From: UBA7803 sp040219135
GTDB taxonomy: Bacteria > Pseudomonadota > Gammaproteobacteria > Pseudomonadales > Azotimanducaceae
Assembly: GCA_040219135.1 (NCBI GenBank)
Contig: JAVJTA010000003.1
Span: 461,748-525,747, forward strand
Length of the DNA: 64,000 nucleotides
Direction of reading: 5' to 3'
A model generated the notes under the pieces. That model was not told where the DNA came from. It saw only the letters and a list, made by a program, of their open reading frames with translations, and made no database searches. Of the stretch, positions 27,366-36,216 are shown piece by piece. The position numbers and the translations under genes are program-made. Position 1 is the first letter of the stretch; each line of letters opens with the position of its first letter.

Positions 27366-27428
27366 CGTGCTTCCGGGTGCCGGCGCGTCTTCCCCTTACC
27401 GGGTCAGACACGTACCGGTTGAAGCATG
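27366..27428 (+). promoter_or_regulatory. Structured rpsB leader, possible ribosomal protein S2 autoregulatory site
   Basis: An imperfect 11 bp stem: 27366-27372 (CGTGCTT) pairs with 27422-27428 (AAGCATG, with one G-U), then 27373-27376 (CCGG) pairs with 27415-27418 (CCGG), with a TTG bulge at 27419-27421. It ends 31 bases before the rpsB ATG. In E. coli S2 represses rpsB-tsf by binding a conserved leader structure; this stem is in the right place, but I could not match the known motif base by base. Confidence 0.4.
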
Positions 27429-27459
27429 GGGATGGCGGAGGCGCAACCCGGAGTAAAAC

Positions 27460-28284
27460 ATGAACATCACCATGCGCGACATGCTCGCCGCCGGCGTGCA
27501 TTTCGGTCACCAGACCCGGTTCTGGAACCCCAAGATGAGCCCGTTCATCTTTGGAGCCCGGAACAAGATCCACATCATAAACCTCGAGAAGACCGTGCCG
27601 GCCTTCAACGCCGCGCTGAACGAGTTGCGCAACATGGCGTCGAGTGGCAAGAAGATCCTGTTCGTCGGCACCAAGCGGGCAGCGGCTGCAACCATTCGTG
27701 AGCAGGCGTCCCGGGTGGGCATGCCCTACGTCGATCAGCGCTGGCTCGGCGGCATGCTGACCAACTACAAGACCATTCGCCAGTCGATCAAACGCCTCCA
27801 CGACCTCGAGACCCAGGCCTCGGACGGTACCTTCGAACTGCTGACCAAGCGCGAGGCGCTGTCGAAGCAGCGCATGATGGAAAAGCTCGAAATGAGCATC
27901 GGCGGTATCAAGGACATGGGCGGCCTTCCAGACGCGCTGTTCGTGGTGGACGTGATGCACGAGCACATCGCGGTGGAGGAGGCCAACAAGCTCGGCATCC
28001 CGGTGTTCGGCATCGTCGATACCAACTCCGACCCCGATGGCGTCGACTTCGTGATTCCCGGCAACGACGATGCCATTCGTGCCATTCGCCTCTACATCAC
28101 GGCGGTGGCGGATTCGATTCAGGAGGGCCGCGATCAGGCCCGTGGTCACGTCAGCGAGGACGAGTTCGTGGAGGTTTCCGACGAGCCCGAGGCGGCGGCT
28201 GCCGAAGCGGAGGCGGCGGTACCCGCGGCGGCTGAAGCCGGCGACAGCGCCGAGTCCCCGGACGTGAGCAAAACGGAGGAGTAG
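27460..28284 (+). CDS. rpsB: 30S ribosomal protein S2
   Basis: Small-subunit protein S2, 274 residues. The family motifs are MRDMLAAGVHFGHQTRFWNPKMSPFIFG in segments near the N-terminus, FVGTKRAA and the RWLGGMLTN loop. The last ~40 residues form an Ala/Glu-rich acidic tail (after about residue 235), longer than in E. coli S2 (241 residues). CCCGGAG is the ribosome-binding site before ATG 27460. It is followed 2 bases later by tsf. Confidence 0.98.
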   Translation: MNITMRDMLAAGVHFGHQTRFWNPKMSPFIFGARNKIHIINLEKTVPAFNAALNELRNMASSGKKILFVGTKRAAAATIREQASRVGMPYVDQRWLGGMLTNYKTIRQSIKRLHDLETQASDGTFELLTKREALSKQRMMEKLEMSIGGIKDMGGLPDALFVVDVMHEHIAVEEANKLGIPVFGIVDTNSDPDGVDFVIPGNDDAIRAIRLYITAVADSIQEGRDQARGHVSEDEFVEVSDEPEAAAAEAEAAVPAAAEAGDSAESPDVSKTEE

Positions 28285-28286
28285 TT

Positions 28287-29156
28287 ATGGCGATCACGGC
28301 AGCACAGGTCAAAGAGCTGCGCGAACGCACCGGCCTCGGCATGATGGATTGCAAGAAGGCGCTGGAGGAAGCTTCCGGCGACATGGAGCTTGCCATCGAG
28401 GAACTGCGCAAGAAGAGCGCTCTGAAGGCGGCCAAGAAAGCGGGTCGCACTACGGCCGACGGTCTCCTCGGCCTCAAGGTGGCGGACGACGCCAGCAAGG
28501 GGGCTCTGGTCGAAGTGAACATCGAGACGGATTTTGCGGCGAAGAACGAGAAGTTCATCGCCTTCGTCGACCGCGTGCTGAACGCGGTGTTCGACAGTGG
28601 TGAAACCGACGTGGGCAAGCTGCTGGCCGGCGAACTCGGCGGCCAGCGTGAAACCCTCGTTCAGGAAATCGGTGAGAACGTCAGCGTCCGGCGTGCGGCC
28701 TACCTCGCCAGTGACGGCGGTCGCATCGCCGACTATCTGCACGGTGACAACCGCAAGGGCGCGTTGGTGGAGCTGGTCGGCGGGTCTGCGGAACTCGGCC
28801 GCGACATCGCCATGCACGTGACCGCGATCAATCCGCTGGTGGTCACCGGTGACCAGGTGCCGGACGAGGTGCTTGCCAAGGAGCGCGAGATCTACGCATC
28901 CCAGGCTGCCGAGAGCGGCAAGCCGGCGGAGATCGTCGAGAAGATGGTCGAGGGTCGGGTGCGCAAGTATCTCGCGGAAGTCAGTCTGGTGGATCAGCCC
29001 TTCGTCAAGGAGCCCAACACCAAGATCGGTCAGCTGCTGAAGCAGGCGAACGCCGAATGCCGTGCTTTCGTGCGCTTCGAGGTCGGAGAAGGAATCGAGG
29101 TCGAGCACACCGACTTCGCCGCGGAAGTCGCGGCGCAGGTCAAAGGGTCGTCCTGA
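28287..29156 (+). CDS. tsf: Translation elongation factor Ts
   Basis: Nucleotide exchange factor for EF-Tu. It is 289 residues (E. coli 283), with the N-terminal signature LRERTGLGMMDCKKALEEA, the core TDF motif (NIETDFAAKNEKF) and VSLVDQPFVKEP near the C-terminus. GGAGGAG precedes ATG 28287, inside the end of rpsB. Together they form the conserved rpsB-tsf pair. Confidence 0.98.
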   Translation: MAITAAQVKELRERTGLGMMDCKKALEEASGDMELAIEELRKKSALKAAKKAGRTTADGLLGLKVADDASKGALVEVNIETDFAAKNEKFIAFVDRVLNAVFDSGETDVGKLLAGELGGQRETLVQEIGENVSVRRAAYLASDGGRIADYLHGDNRKGALVELVGGSAELGRDIAMHVTAINPLVVTGDQVPDEVLAKEREIYASQAAESGKPAEIVEKMVEGRVRKYLAEVSLVDQPFVKEPNTKIGQLLKQANAECRAFVRFEVGEGIEVEHTDFAAEVAAQVKGSS

Positions 29157-29196
29157 GTGAAAGCCCCCGACCGTCACTGGCGCCGCCGTTAGTCCT

Positions 29197-29907
29197 GTGC
29201 GCCGGGTCCTGCTCAAGCTCAGCGGCGAAGCTCTGGCGGGCAGTGCCGGGTTCGGCGTCGATCCGGCGGTTGTGGCCCGACTCTGTGGCGACATAGCCGG
29301 GGCCCGGGCGGCGGGCACCCAGGTCGGCTTGGTTCTGGGCGGCGGCAACCTGTTTCGCGGTGCCGCGCTGCAGGCGGCCGGGCTCGGTCGGGTGACGGGC
29401 GATCAGATGGGCATGCTGGCCACGGTGATGAACGGGCTGGCGTTCCGCGATCTGCTGCGCCAGGCCGGGGTGCCCGCCACGCTCTATTCTGCGATCGAGC
29501 TGCCCGGCGTGGCGGAGCGCTTCCACCGCGACTATGCGGTGGCCGCCCTGGATCGCGGCGAGGTCGCCGTGTTCGTGGCCGGCACCGGAAACCCGTTCTT
29601 CACCACCGATACCGCGGCCTGTCTGCGCGGCATCGAGATCGGCGCGGATGCCGTACTCAAGGCGACCAAGGTCGACGGCGTGTACACCGCGGATCCGAAG
29701 AAAGACCCGGGAGCCAGGCGTTTCGACTCGCTCAGCTACGACGAGGTTCTGGCCAGGGATCTGCAGGTGATGGACCTGACCGCCATCTGCCTCTGCCGTG
29801 ATCACGGCATGCCTCTGGTGGTTTTCGACATGGAGTCCGAGGGTGCGTTGATTCGCCTGGTGAAGGGTGACAAGGTTGGTACCCGGATCGGCGCAGTATC
29901 CGGCTGA
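29197..29907 (+). CDS. pyrH: Uridylate kinase (UMP kinase)
   Basis: Phosphorylates UMP to UDP; hexameric amino-acid-kinase-fold enzyme. It is 236 residues with RRVLLKLSGEAL, the GGGNLFRG loop, NPFFTTDTAA and the LKATKVDGVYTADP motif. The only possible start is GTG 29197, since an in-frame stop lies at 29158 and no other start codon falls between. The ribosome-binding site is weak. It follows tsf by 40 bp and precedes frr, the conserved order. Confidence 0.96.
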   Translation: MRRVLLKLSGEALAGSAGFGVDPAVVARLCGDIAGARAAGTQVGLVLGGGNLFRGAALQAAGLGRVTGDQMGMLATVMNGLAFRDLLRQAGVPATLYSAIELPGVAERFHRDYAVAALDRGEVAVFVAGTGNPFFTTDTAACLRGIEIGADAVLKATKVDGVYTADPKKDPGARRFDSLSYDEVLARDLQVMDLTAICLCRDHGMPLVVFDMESEGALIRLVKGDKVGTRIGAVSG

Positions 29908-29968
29908 GTACGGGTCGGGCCGACTGCGATTGGCGTCGCGCGAGGCGCGATTAGAGGAGAACAGGTCG

Positions 29969-30526
29969 ATGATCGACGAAATCCGCGCAGACGCTGACGA
30001 GCGTATGGGCAAATCGCTGGAAAGCCTGCACACGGCGTTTGCCCGGATCCGAACCGGACGCGCCAATCCGTCCTTGCTCGACGGTATCGTCGTCTCGTAC
30101 TACGGCAGCGACACACCGCTCAATCAGGTCGCCTCGGTTTCCGTCGAGGACGCGCGCACACTGGTGATCTCGCCCTGGGAAAAGAAACTCGTGGGCGACA
30201 TCGAGAAGGCGATTCTCAAGAGTGATCTCGGGCTCACGCCCAACACCACTTCGGACGTCATACGGCTGCCGCTGCCGGCGCTGACCGAGGAGAATCGCCG
30301 TGATCTTGCCAAACACGCGCGCCAGGAAGCGGAGAACGCCCGGATCGCCATCCGCAACATCCGCCGTGACGCGATCAGCGACATCCGCGAACTGGTCAAG
30401 GAGAAGGAGGTCGCCGAGGACGAGGCGCGGAAGGGTGAGGAAGCGATTCAGAAGCTGACGGACAGGCGCATCGGGGAGGTGGAAAAGGCGCTCGAGGCCA
30501 AGGAAGCCGACCTGATGGCAATTTGA
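29969..30526 (+). CDS. frr: Ribosome recycling factor
   Basis: Works with EF-G to split post-termination ribosomes. It is 185 residues, exactly the common length. Motifs include AFARIRTGRANPSLLDGI, the VISPWEKK region and IRNIRRDAISDIRELVKEKEV. AGGAG lies before ATG 29969. An open frame upstream to 29867 overlaps pyrH and is not part of the gene. Confidence 0.98.
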   Translation: MIDEIRADADERMGKSLESLHTAFARIRTGRANPSLLDGIVVSYYGSDTPLNQVASVSVEDARTLVISPWEKKLVGDIEKAILKSDLGLTPNTTSDVIRLPLPALTEENRRDLAKHARQEAENARIAIRNIRRDAISDIRELVKEKEVAEDEARKGEEAIQKLTDRRIGEVEKALEAKEADLMAI

Positions 30527-30543
30527 CGCTACACTTCCAGAAT

Positions 30544-31308
30544 ATGGCGGAAGTACGCGAAACGGCAGGCAAACTCCGAGCGGAGCCGGCGGCCTCTGGG
30601 GACGGCGGCAGCACGCCGCGGCATGTCGCCATCATCATGGACGGCAATCACCGCTGGGCCAAGCAGCGTCATCTGCCCGGGGCGGCCGGTCACCGCGCCG
30701 GTGCCAAGAACGTCCGTCCGGTGGCGGAGGCGTGTGCCGACGCCGGCATCGAGATCCTTACCCTGTTCGCCTTCAGCACCGAGAACTGGCAGCGCCCGAG
30801 CCGCGAGGTCAACCTGCTGCTCGACCTGATGCGCAACGTCCTGGAAAACGACATCGACGAGCTCGACCAGCGCGGGGTGCGGCTTCGAGTGATCGGTGAC
30901 CGCAGCCGGTTTGCGCCGGACCTGCAGATGCGCATGAATCGCGCCGAGGCCCTGACCCGTGACAACCAGCGCATGACCCTGAACATCGCCGCCAACTTCG
31001 GCGGACGCTGGGACATCGTCCGTGCCGCCCGTCAGCTCGCCGCCGACGTGGAGGCAGGGCGGATCAGCGCCGCCGACGTCGACGAGGGACGGTTTGCCGG
31101 CTACCTGTCCCTGGGCGACCTGCCGGCACCCGACATCTGCATCCGCACCGGCGGCGACGCCCGTATCAGCAATTTTCTGCTCTGGGATTTCGCCTACACC
31201 GAGCTGTATTTCACCGAAGCCTATTGGCCGGAGTTTTCCGGTCAGGATCTGGCGGCCGCTCTGGCCTGGTTTCACGATCGGCAGCGCCGGTTCGGCCGGC
31301 GCCCGTAG
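30544..31308 (+). CDS. uppS: Undecaprenyl diphosphate synthase
   Basis: Adds isopentenyl units in cis to farnesyl diphosphate to make the C55 carrier of peptidoglycan and lipopolysaccharide synthesis. From ATG 30544 it is 254 residues (E. coli 253). The catalytic Asp is in IIMDGNHRWAK; FAFSTENW and IRTGGDARISNFLLWDFAYTE in pieces complete the active site. A TTG at 30523, inside the frr stop, is a less likely start. The gene needs isopentenyl diphosphate, yet the MEP genes usually nearby are missing. Confidence 0.96.
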   Translation: MAEVRETAGKLRAEPAASGDGGSTPRHVAIIMDGNHRWAKQRHLPGAAGHRAGAKNVRPVAEACADAGIEILTLFAFSTENWQRPSREVNLLLDLMRNVLENDIDELDQRGVRLRVIGDRSRFAPDLQMRMNRAEALTRDNQRMTLNIAANFGGRWDIVRAARQLAADVEAGRISAADVDEGRFAGYLSLGDLPAPDICIRTGGDARISNFLLWDFAYTELYFTEAYWPEFSGQDLAAALAWFHDRQRRFGRRP

Positions 31309-31315
31309 CGTCCGC

Positions 31316-32128
31316 TTGCTCCGCGCACGCATCATCACCGCCGTCATCCTCGCGCCGCTGGTGATCGCGGCGATCTATCTTCTGCCGCTGGCCGGCTACG
31401 CGCTGTTCTTCTGGCTCATCGCCGCCGCAGGTACCTACGAATGGGCCGGTCTCGCCGGTCTCGTCGGACGTGGTGCGCGCATCGCCTGCCTGATTCCACT
31501 GGCGGTTCTTGCCCTGGTCACCTGGCAGTTCCCCCAGTACTGGCAGTGGGTCCTGTGGCTGGGCGCCGCATTCTGGGCGCTCGCAGCCGTTGCCGTGATC
31601 GCCTACCCGCGGGGCGGGCGTCTTTGCGTTCACGCGGCGCTGGCGATTCCCGCGGGCCTGATCGTCGGCTGGGCGGCGTGGATGGGCCTGGTGGTCATCC
31701 GCGCGGAGCCGGGCGGCGCGAACTGGGTGCTGTGGCTGCTGTTCCTGGTCTGGGGCGCCGACATCGGCGCCTACTTCGCCGGCCGTCGCTTCGGCAGGCG
31801 CAAGCTGGCGCCGCAGGTGAGTCCAGGCAAAACCTGGGAGGGTTTGATCGGCGGCATCGTCGTCAGCCTGTTGCTGACCCTCGTCATGCTGGTGCCGATG
31901 GGCGCTTTCGCGCTGTGGTGGGTGCCGGTGATCGTCGGTCTGGTGGTGGTGTCCGTGTTCGGCGATCTGTTCGAGAGCGTAATGAAGCGCGCTCGCGGGG
32001 TGAAGGATTCGGGCGCGCTGCTGCCGGGCCATGGCGGGGTGCTCGACCGCATCGACTCGGTCGTGGCGGTCCTTCCCGTGTTTGCGGTGGTGCTCGTCAC
32101 CGTCCACCAGGTTCCGTGGGTTCCCTGA
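31316..32128 (+). CDS. cdsA: Phosphatidate cytidylyltransferase
   Basis: Integral inner-membrane enzyme that makes CDP-diacylglycerol, the branch point of phospholipid synthesis. From TTG 31316 it is 270 residues with several hydrophobic segments. The full family signature is present (SVMKRARGVKDSG followed by LLPGHGGVLDRIDS). The open frame continues upstream through uppS, but TTG 31316, 8 bases after the uppS stop, gives LLRARIITAVILAPLVIA, which matches the N-terminus of E. coli CdsA. No ATG or GTG is suitably placed. Confidence 0.95.
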   Translation: MLRARIITAVILAPLVIAAIYLLPLAGYALFFWLIAAAGTYEWAGLAGLVGRGARIACLIPLAVLALVTWQFPQYWQWVLWLGAAFWALAAVAVIAYPRGGRLCVHAALAIPAGLIVGWAAWMGLVVIRAEPGGANWVLWLLFLVWGADIGAYFAGRRFGRRKLAPQVSPGKTWEGLIGGIVVSLLLTLVMLVPMGAFALWWVPVIVGLVVVSVFGDLFESVMKRARGVKDSGALLPGHGGVLDRIDSVVAVLPVFAVVLVTVHQVPWVP

Positions 32129-32300
32129 TTCCGGGGTGAACGGGCGCTGCGGCGGCCGGATCGGCAGCCATTTGCGCACGCGATTGCGCGTCGCAGGCGA
32201 CTTCCCGATCGTATATCATCGCCGCCCGTTGGCCGCCGCGCATCGGCACCCTCCGCCTGGTGCTGCAAGAACTTACGCGGAATGGAAGGGTCTCACCTAC

Positions 32301-33635
32301 GTGATTGAATTTCTGCAATATCCGCTGGCGCTGCTCGTCACCTTAGGGGTGCTGGTGACGTTCCATGAGCTCGGTCACTTCCTCGTGGCTCGATGGTCCG
32401 GCGTGCGCGTAGTGCGGTTCTCGGTCGGCTTCGGTCGGCCCATCTGGTCGCGCTTCGATCGCCATGGAACCGAGTTCGCCATTGCCGCCATTCCGCTGGG
32501 CGGCTACGTGCGCATGCTCGATGAACAGGAACCCGGCGTCATCGAGGTCGAGCGGCGCCCGGGCGACGTGTCCTACAACGAGCTGACGGTGGGCTGGCGG
32601 ATCGCCATTGCCGCCGCCGGGCCGCTCGCCAACTTCCTGCTGGCGGTCCTGGTCTACTGGCTGCTGTTCGTGGTTGGCAGCACCACCATTGCACCGATGC
32701 TCGGCGACGTCCCGGAAGGCACGCCGGCGGCCGGCGCGGGGCTGAAAGGCGGCGAGGAGATCGTCAGCGTCGACGACGAGCCGACCCTCAGCTGGCAGCA
32801 GGTCACCATGGCGCTGGCCGCCCGGCTGGGCGAATCCGGAGACATCGTTCTGGGCGTTCGCGAGCCGGGGTCGGAAAGCACCATGACGGTGCGGCTGCCG
32901 GTGACTTCGTGGAATCGCGGCGAAGACGAACCGGACCTCCTGGAGTCCCTCGGCATCGCGCCTGCCTTGCCCGCCGTCATGGGTCAGGTACTTCCCGACG
33001 GCCCCGCCGAGCGTGCCGGGTTGCGGCGGTTCGACCGGATCCTCACCGTGGACGGCGAGCCGGTCGAGAGCTGGTCCGAATGGGTCGACGTGGTTCAGCA
33101 GTCGCCGGGGCGGACGCTGGCTCTTACGCTGCGTCGCGATGGCCGGGAAGTCTCGATCGACGTGCGACCGGATGCCCGGGAGGCGGCGGACGGCGAGGTG
33201 GGCTACGTCGGCGTGGCGCCACATACCAACCAGATGCGCTACGGGCCGCTGGCCGCGGTGCCGCGCAGTCTGACCGAGACCTGGGACAAGACCGCGCTGA
33301 CCCTCGGCCTGCTGAAGAAAATGGTCACCGGTGACGTTTCGATGAAGAATCTCAGCGGGCCCATCACCATCGCCAAGGTGGCAGGGGATTCGGCTCGCTC
33401 CGGATGGCGGTTTTTCCTCGGCGTGCTCGCGCTATTGAGCATCTCCCTCGGCGTGTTGAACCTGCTGCCGATTCCCATTCTCGACGGCGGCCACATTCTG
33501 TTCTGCGCCGCGGAGGCGGCAACCGGCCGACCGGTGTCCGAACGGATTCAGATCGTCGGCACGCAGATCGGGCTGTTTCTGGTGGCGGGGTTGATGATCC
33601 TCGCCCTGTACAACGACCTTTCCCGATTGTTTTAG
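32301..33635 (+). CDS. rseP: Site-2 zinc metalloprotease RseP
   Basis: Inner-membrane protease that releases the envelope-stress sigma factor by cutting its anti-sigma factor. It is 444 residues from GTG 32301 (GGAAGGG lies 10 bases upstream). It has HELGH zinc site (TFHELGHFLVA), two tandem PDZ domains (about 125-205 and 215-290), and the NLLPIPILDGGH motif near the C-terminus. In most relatives dxr lies between cdsA and rseP or nearby; here 172 bp of noncoding DNA separates them. Confidence 0.96.
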   Translation: MIEFLQYPLALLVTLGVLVTFHELGHFLVARWSGVRVVRFSVGFGRPIWSRFDRHGTEFAIAAIPLGGYVRMLDEQEPGVIEVERRPGDVSYNELTVGWRIAIAAAGPLANFLLAVLVYWLLFVVGSTTIAPMLGDVPEGTPAAGAGLKGGEEIVSVDDEPTLSWQQVTMALAARLGESGDIVLGVREPGSESTMTVRLPVTSWNRGEDEPDLLESLGIAPALPAVMGQVLPDGPAERAGLRRFDRILTVDGEPVESWSEWVDVVQQSPGRTLALTLRRDGREVSIDVRPDAREAADGEVGYVGVAPHTNQMRYGPLAAVPRSLTETWDKTALTLGLLKKMVTGDVSMKNLSGPITIAKVAGDSARSGWRFFLGVLALLSISLGVLNLLPIPILDGGHILFCAAEAATGRPVSERIQIVGTQIGLFLVAGLMILALYNDLSRLF

Positions 33636-33647
33636 TGCGCTTGGCCG

Positions 33648-33676
33648 TGACTTTTTGCAGGTATAGAGCCCCTGAG
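33648..33676 (+). promoter_or_regulatory. Possible sigma-E/AlgU-type promoter before bamA
   Basis: TGACTT (33648-33653), 17 bp, then CCTGAG (33671-33676) resembles the AlgU/sigma-E pattern GAACTT-N16/17-TCTGA with mismatches in both boxes. bamA belongs to the sigma-E regulon in E. coli, which makes the site plausible. The overlapping TATAGA at 33662-33667 could instead be a weak -10 for the housekeeping sigma factor. Confidence 0.25.
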
Positions 33677-33715
33677 AAGCGCCAGCACTTGCACCGGTTT
33701 CGCTGAGGGGACGAG

Positions 33716-36070
33716 ATGAGGGGTACTCGCGGCTTCCTGTGTTGTCTGTTGCTGTGGTCGAGCGCCGCGCTCGCCGACGTGTTCACGATTTCGGATATCC
33801 GCCTGCAGGGCTTGCAGCGGGTGAGTGCGGGAACCGTGTTCAACCTGCTTCCGGTCAACGTCGGCGACACCGTCGACGAGCTGTCCATCCGCCAGCTCAT
33901 CCGGATCCTGTTCGAGTCGGGTTATTTCAACGATATCCGCATGGCGCGGGACGACGACGTCCTGGTGATCACGGTGGCAGAACGGCCCGCCATCGAGAGC
34001 ATCGAGATCGACGGCAACAAGGCGATCAAGACCGAGGCGCTGCTGGAAGGGCTCGGTCAGCAGGGGCTGAAGGAGGGCGAGATCTTCAAGCAGGCCACCC
34101 TGGAGCGGGTCGGTATCGAGCTGGAGCGCCAGTACGTCGCTCAGGGGCGTTACGGTGCCAGCCTCGTCACCGAGATCGAAGAGCTGCCGAGAAACCGGGT
34201 GGCGATCAAGATCGACATCGAAGAAGGCAAGAACTCGGGCATCCAGCACATCAACGTCGTGGGCGCCGACGTTTTCTCTCAGGAAGAACTGCTCGATGTG
34301 CTGGAGCTTCAGCACCCCAGCCTGTTTTCCTTCTACCGCAACGACGACAAGTACTCGCGCGAGAAGCTGTCGGGCGATCTGGAGAAACTCGAGTCCTTCT
34401 ACAAGGACCGCGGCTACGTGGAGTTCGAGATCGAGTCCACTCAGGTGAGCATCACTCCGGACCGCCGCCAGGTGTACATCTCCATGAATGTGGAGGAAGG
34501 CGACAAGTTCACGGTGCGCAAAGTCAATCTGGTTGGCGAGCTCAACGACATCCGGCCGGAGGATCTGCGACAGCTTTTCGTCGTGGCGCCGGACCAGGTG
34601 TTTTCCCAGGCCCTCGTGACCGCCACCGAGGAACGCATCACTCAGGCGCTCGGCAATTCCGGATACACCTTCGCCACCGCCAGCGGCGTGCCCAAGATCA
34701 ACGAAGACGGCACGGTGGACGTGGAGTTCTTCGTCGACGCCGGAAATCGCGCCTATGTCCGACGGGTGACGTTCTCGGGCAACACGGTGACTCAGGACGA
34801 GGTGCTGCGACGGGAGATGCGGCAGATGGAAGGCGGCTGGGCATCCACCGCGCAGATCGATCTGTCGAAGATCCGCCTGGAGCGGCTCGGCTACTTCCGT
34901 GAGGTCAACGTGGAGACGCCCGAGGTGCCGGGTACCGACGATCAGATCGACGTCGACTTCGCGGTCGAGGAGCAGCCGTCGTCGAGCATCTCCGCAACCC
35001 TGGGCTACTCCCAGGGTTTCGGCCTGATCCTCGGGGCGAACTATCAGGCGAACAACGTGCTGGGCACGGGCAACACGCTTGGCGCGGGCGTCTCCTACTC
35101 GCGCTTTCAACGCTCGGCGAACTTCAGCTACTTCGATCCCTATTTCACCCTCGACGGGATCAGCCGCGGATTCAACGTGTTCTTCCGGGAGTCGAATTTC
35201 GACGAGGCCAACATCGCACGCTTTACCACCAACTCCTACGGCGCGGGCCTCAACTTCGGCTTCCCCATCGGGGAGACCCGGCGGATCAACTTCGGCGGGA
35301 CCGTCGAGTACACGGACATCACCGAGGGTGCGTTCCCTGCCCAGGAGATCTCCGAATTCATCGAAGAGAACGGTAACGACGCGCTGAACTACAAGCTGAA
35401 CCTGTCCTGGAGCAGCTCGACGTTGAACCGCGGCCTGTTTCCGACGCGCGGGCGCGCGCAGTCGCTCGCCTTCGAAGTTGCCGTGCCGGGGAGCGATCTG
35501 CAGTTCTACAAGCTCACCTACCAGGGTCAGATGTACTTCCCCATCGCCCGGTCCTGGACCGTTCGGCTGCGGACCGAGCTGGGCTACGGGGATGGCTACG
35601 GCGGCACCGAAGGGCTGCCGTTCTACGAGCACTTCTTCTCCGGCGGCTTCGGGTCCGTGCGTGGTTTCGAGACGAACACGCTGGGACCGCGCAGCACCGA
35701 CCCGGAGATCGACTTCGACGGCGACGGCGTCCCGGATACGCTGTTCCGTCGCGATCCGCCGCCGTTCGGAGGCAACCTGTTAACCGAAGCCAGTGCAGAG
35801 CTGATCTTTCCGTTGCCGTTCATCGAAGACAACCGCCAGTTCCGACCCGTGCTGTTCTTCGACGTCGGCAACGTGTTCAACACCGATTGTCCGGAGGTCA
35901 GCGTCATCTGCAGCAGCTTCGACGAGGCTGATCTGCGCTACTCCGTGGGCGTTGCTGTCACCTGGATCACCGGACTCGGGCCGATGACGTTCGGTCTGGC
36001 GAAGCCGTTCAACGACGATGAATTCGATCAGACCGAAATATTTCAGTTTGAACTGGGCCGGACGTTCTGA
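33716..36070 (+). CDS. bamA: Outer-membrane protein assembly factor BamA
   Basis: Core of the BAM complex that inserts beta-barrel proteins into the outer membrane. It is 784 residues. A signal peptide (about 1-20, ending SSAALA) is followed by five POTRA domains (about 22-420), for example FTISDIRLQGLQRVSAG at the start of the first. The 16-strand barrel follows, with the conserved SVRGFE loop-6 motif and a terminal phenylalanine (GRTF). GAGGGGACGAG precedes ATG 33716. rseP, bamA and skp lie together, linking envelope stress sensing with barrel assembly. Confidence 0.98.
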   Translation: MRGTRGFLCCLLLWSSAALADVFTISDIRLQGLQRVSAGTVFNLLPVNVGDTVDELSIRQLIRILFESGYFNDIRMARDDDVLVITVAERPAIESIEIDGNKAIKTEALLEGLGQQGLKEGEIFKQATLERVGIELERQYVAQGRYGASLVTEIEELPRNRVAIKIDIEEGKNSGIQHINVVGADVFSQEELLDVLELQHPSLFSFYRNDDKYSREKLSGDLEKLESFYKDRGYVEFEIESTQVSITPDRRQVYISMNVEEGDKFTVRKVNLVGELNDIRPEDLRQLFVVAPDQVFSQALVTATEERITQALGNSGYTFATASGVPKINEDGTVDVEFFVDAGNRAYVRRVTFSGNTVTQDEVLRREMRQMEGGWASTAQIDLSKIRLERLGYFREVNVETPEVPGTDDQIDVDFAVEEQPSSSISATLGYSQGFGLILGANYQANNVLGTGNTLGAGVSYSRFQRSANFSYFDPYFTLDGISRGFNVFFRESNFDEANIARFTTNSYGAGLNFGFPIGETRRINFGGTVEYTDITEGAFPAQEISEFIEENGNDALNYKLNLSWSSSTLNRGLFPTRGRAQSLAFEVAVPGSDLQFYKLTYQGQMYFPIARSWTVRLRTELGYGDGYGGTEGLPFYEHFFSGGFGSVRGFETNTLGPRSTDPEIDFDGDGVPDTLFRRDPPPFGGNLLTEASAELIFPLPFIEDNRQFRPVLFFDVGNVFNTDCPEVSVICSSFDEADLRYSVGVAVTWITGLGPMTFGLAKPFNDDEFDQTEIFQFELGRTF

Positions 36071-36216
36071 TGTAGAATCGCCAGCCTTTTCGGTCGACAC
36101 CAGTTAACCCCGGCAGCGCCGGTCGTGCCAGCGATGTCGACACGAGTGCAGAGACAAATACGGCAACGAAGTCCGCTACGAGCGCGGCAAACAGTGCAAA
36201 GCGAAGGAGTGGAAAG

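Noticed and set aside
33632..35632. 666-codon open frame antisense to bamA
   Set aside because: Shadow of bamA; no domain, no ribosome-binding site of note.
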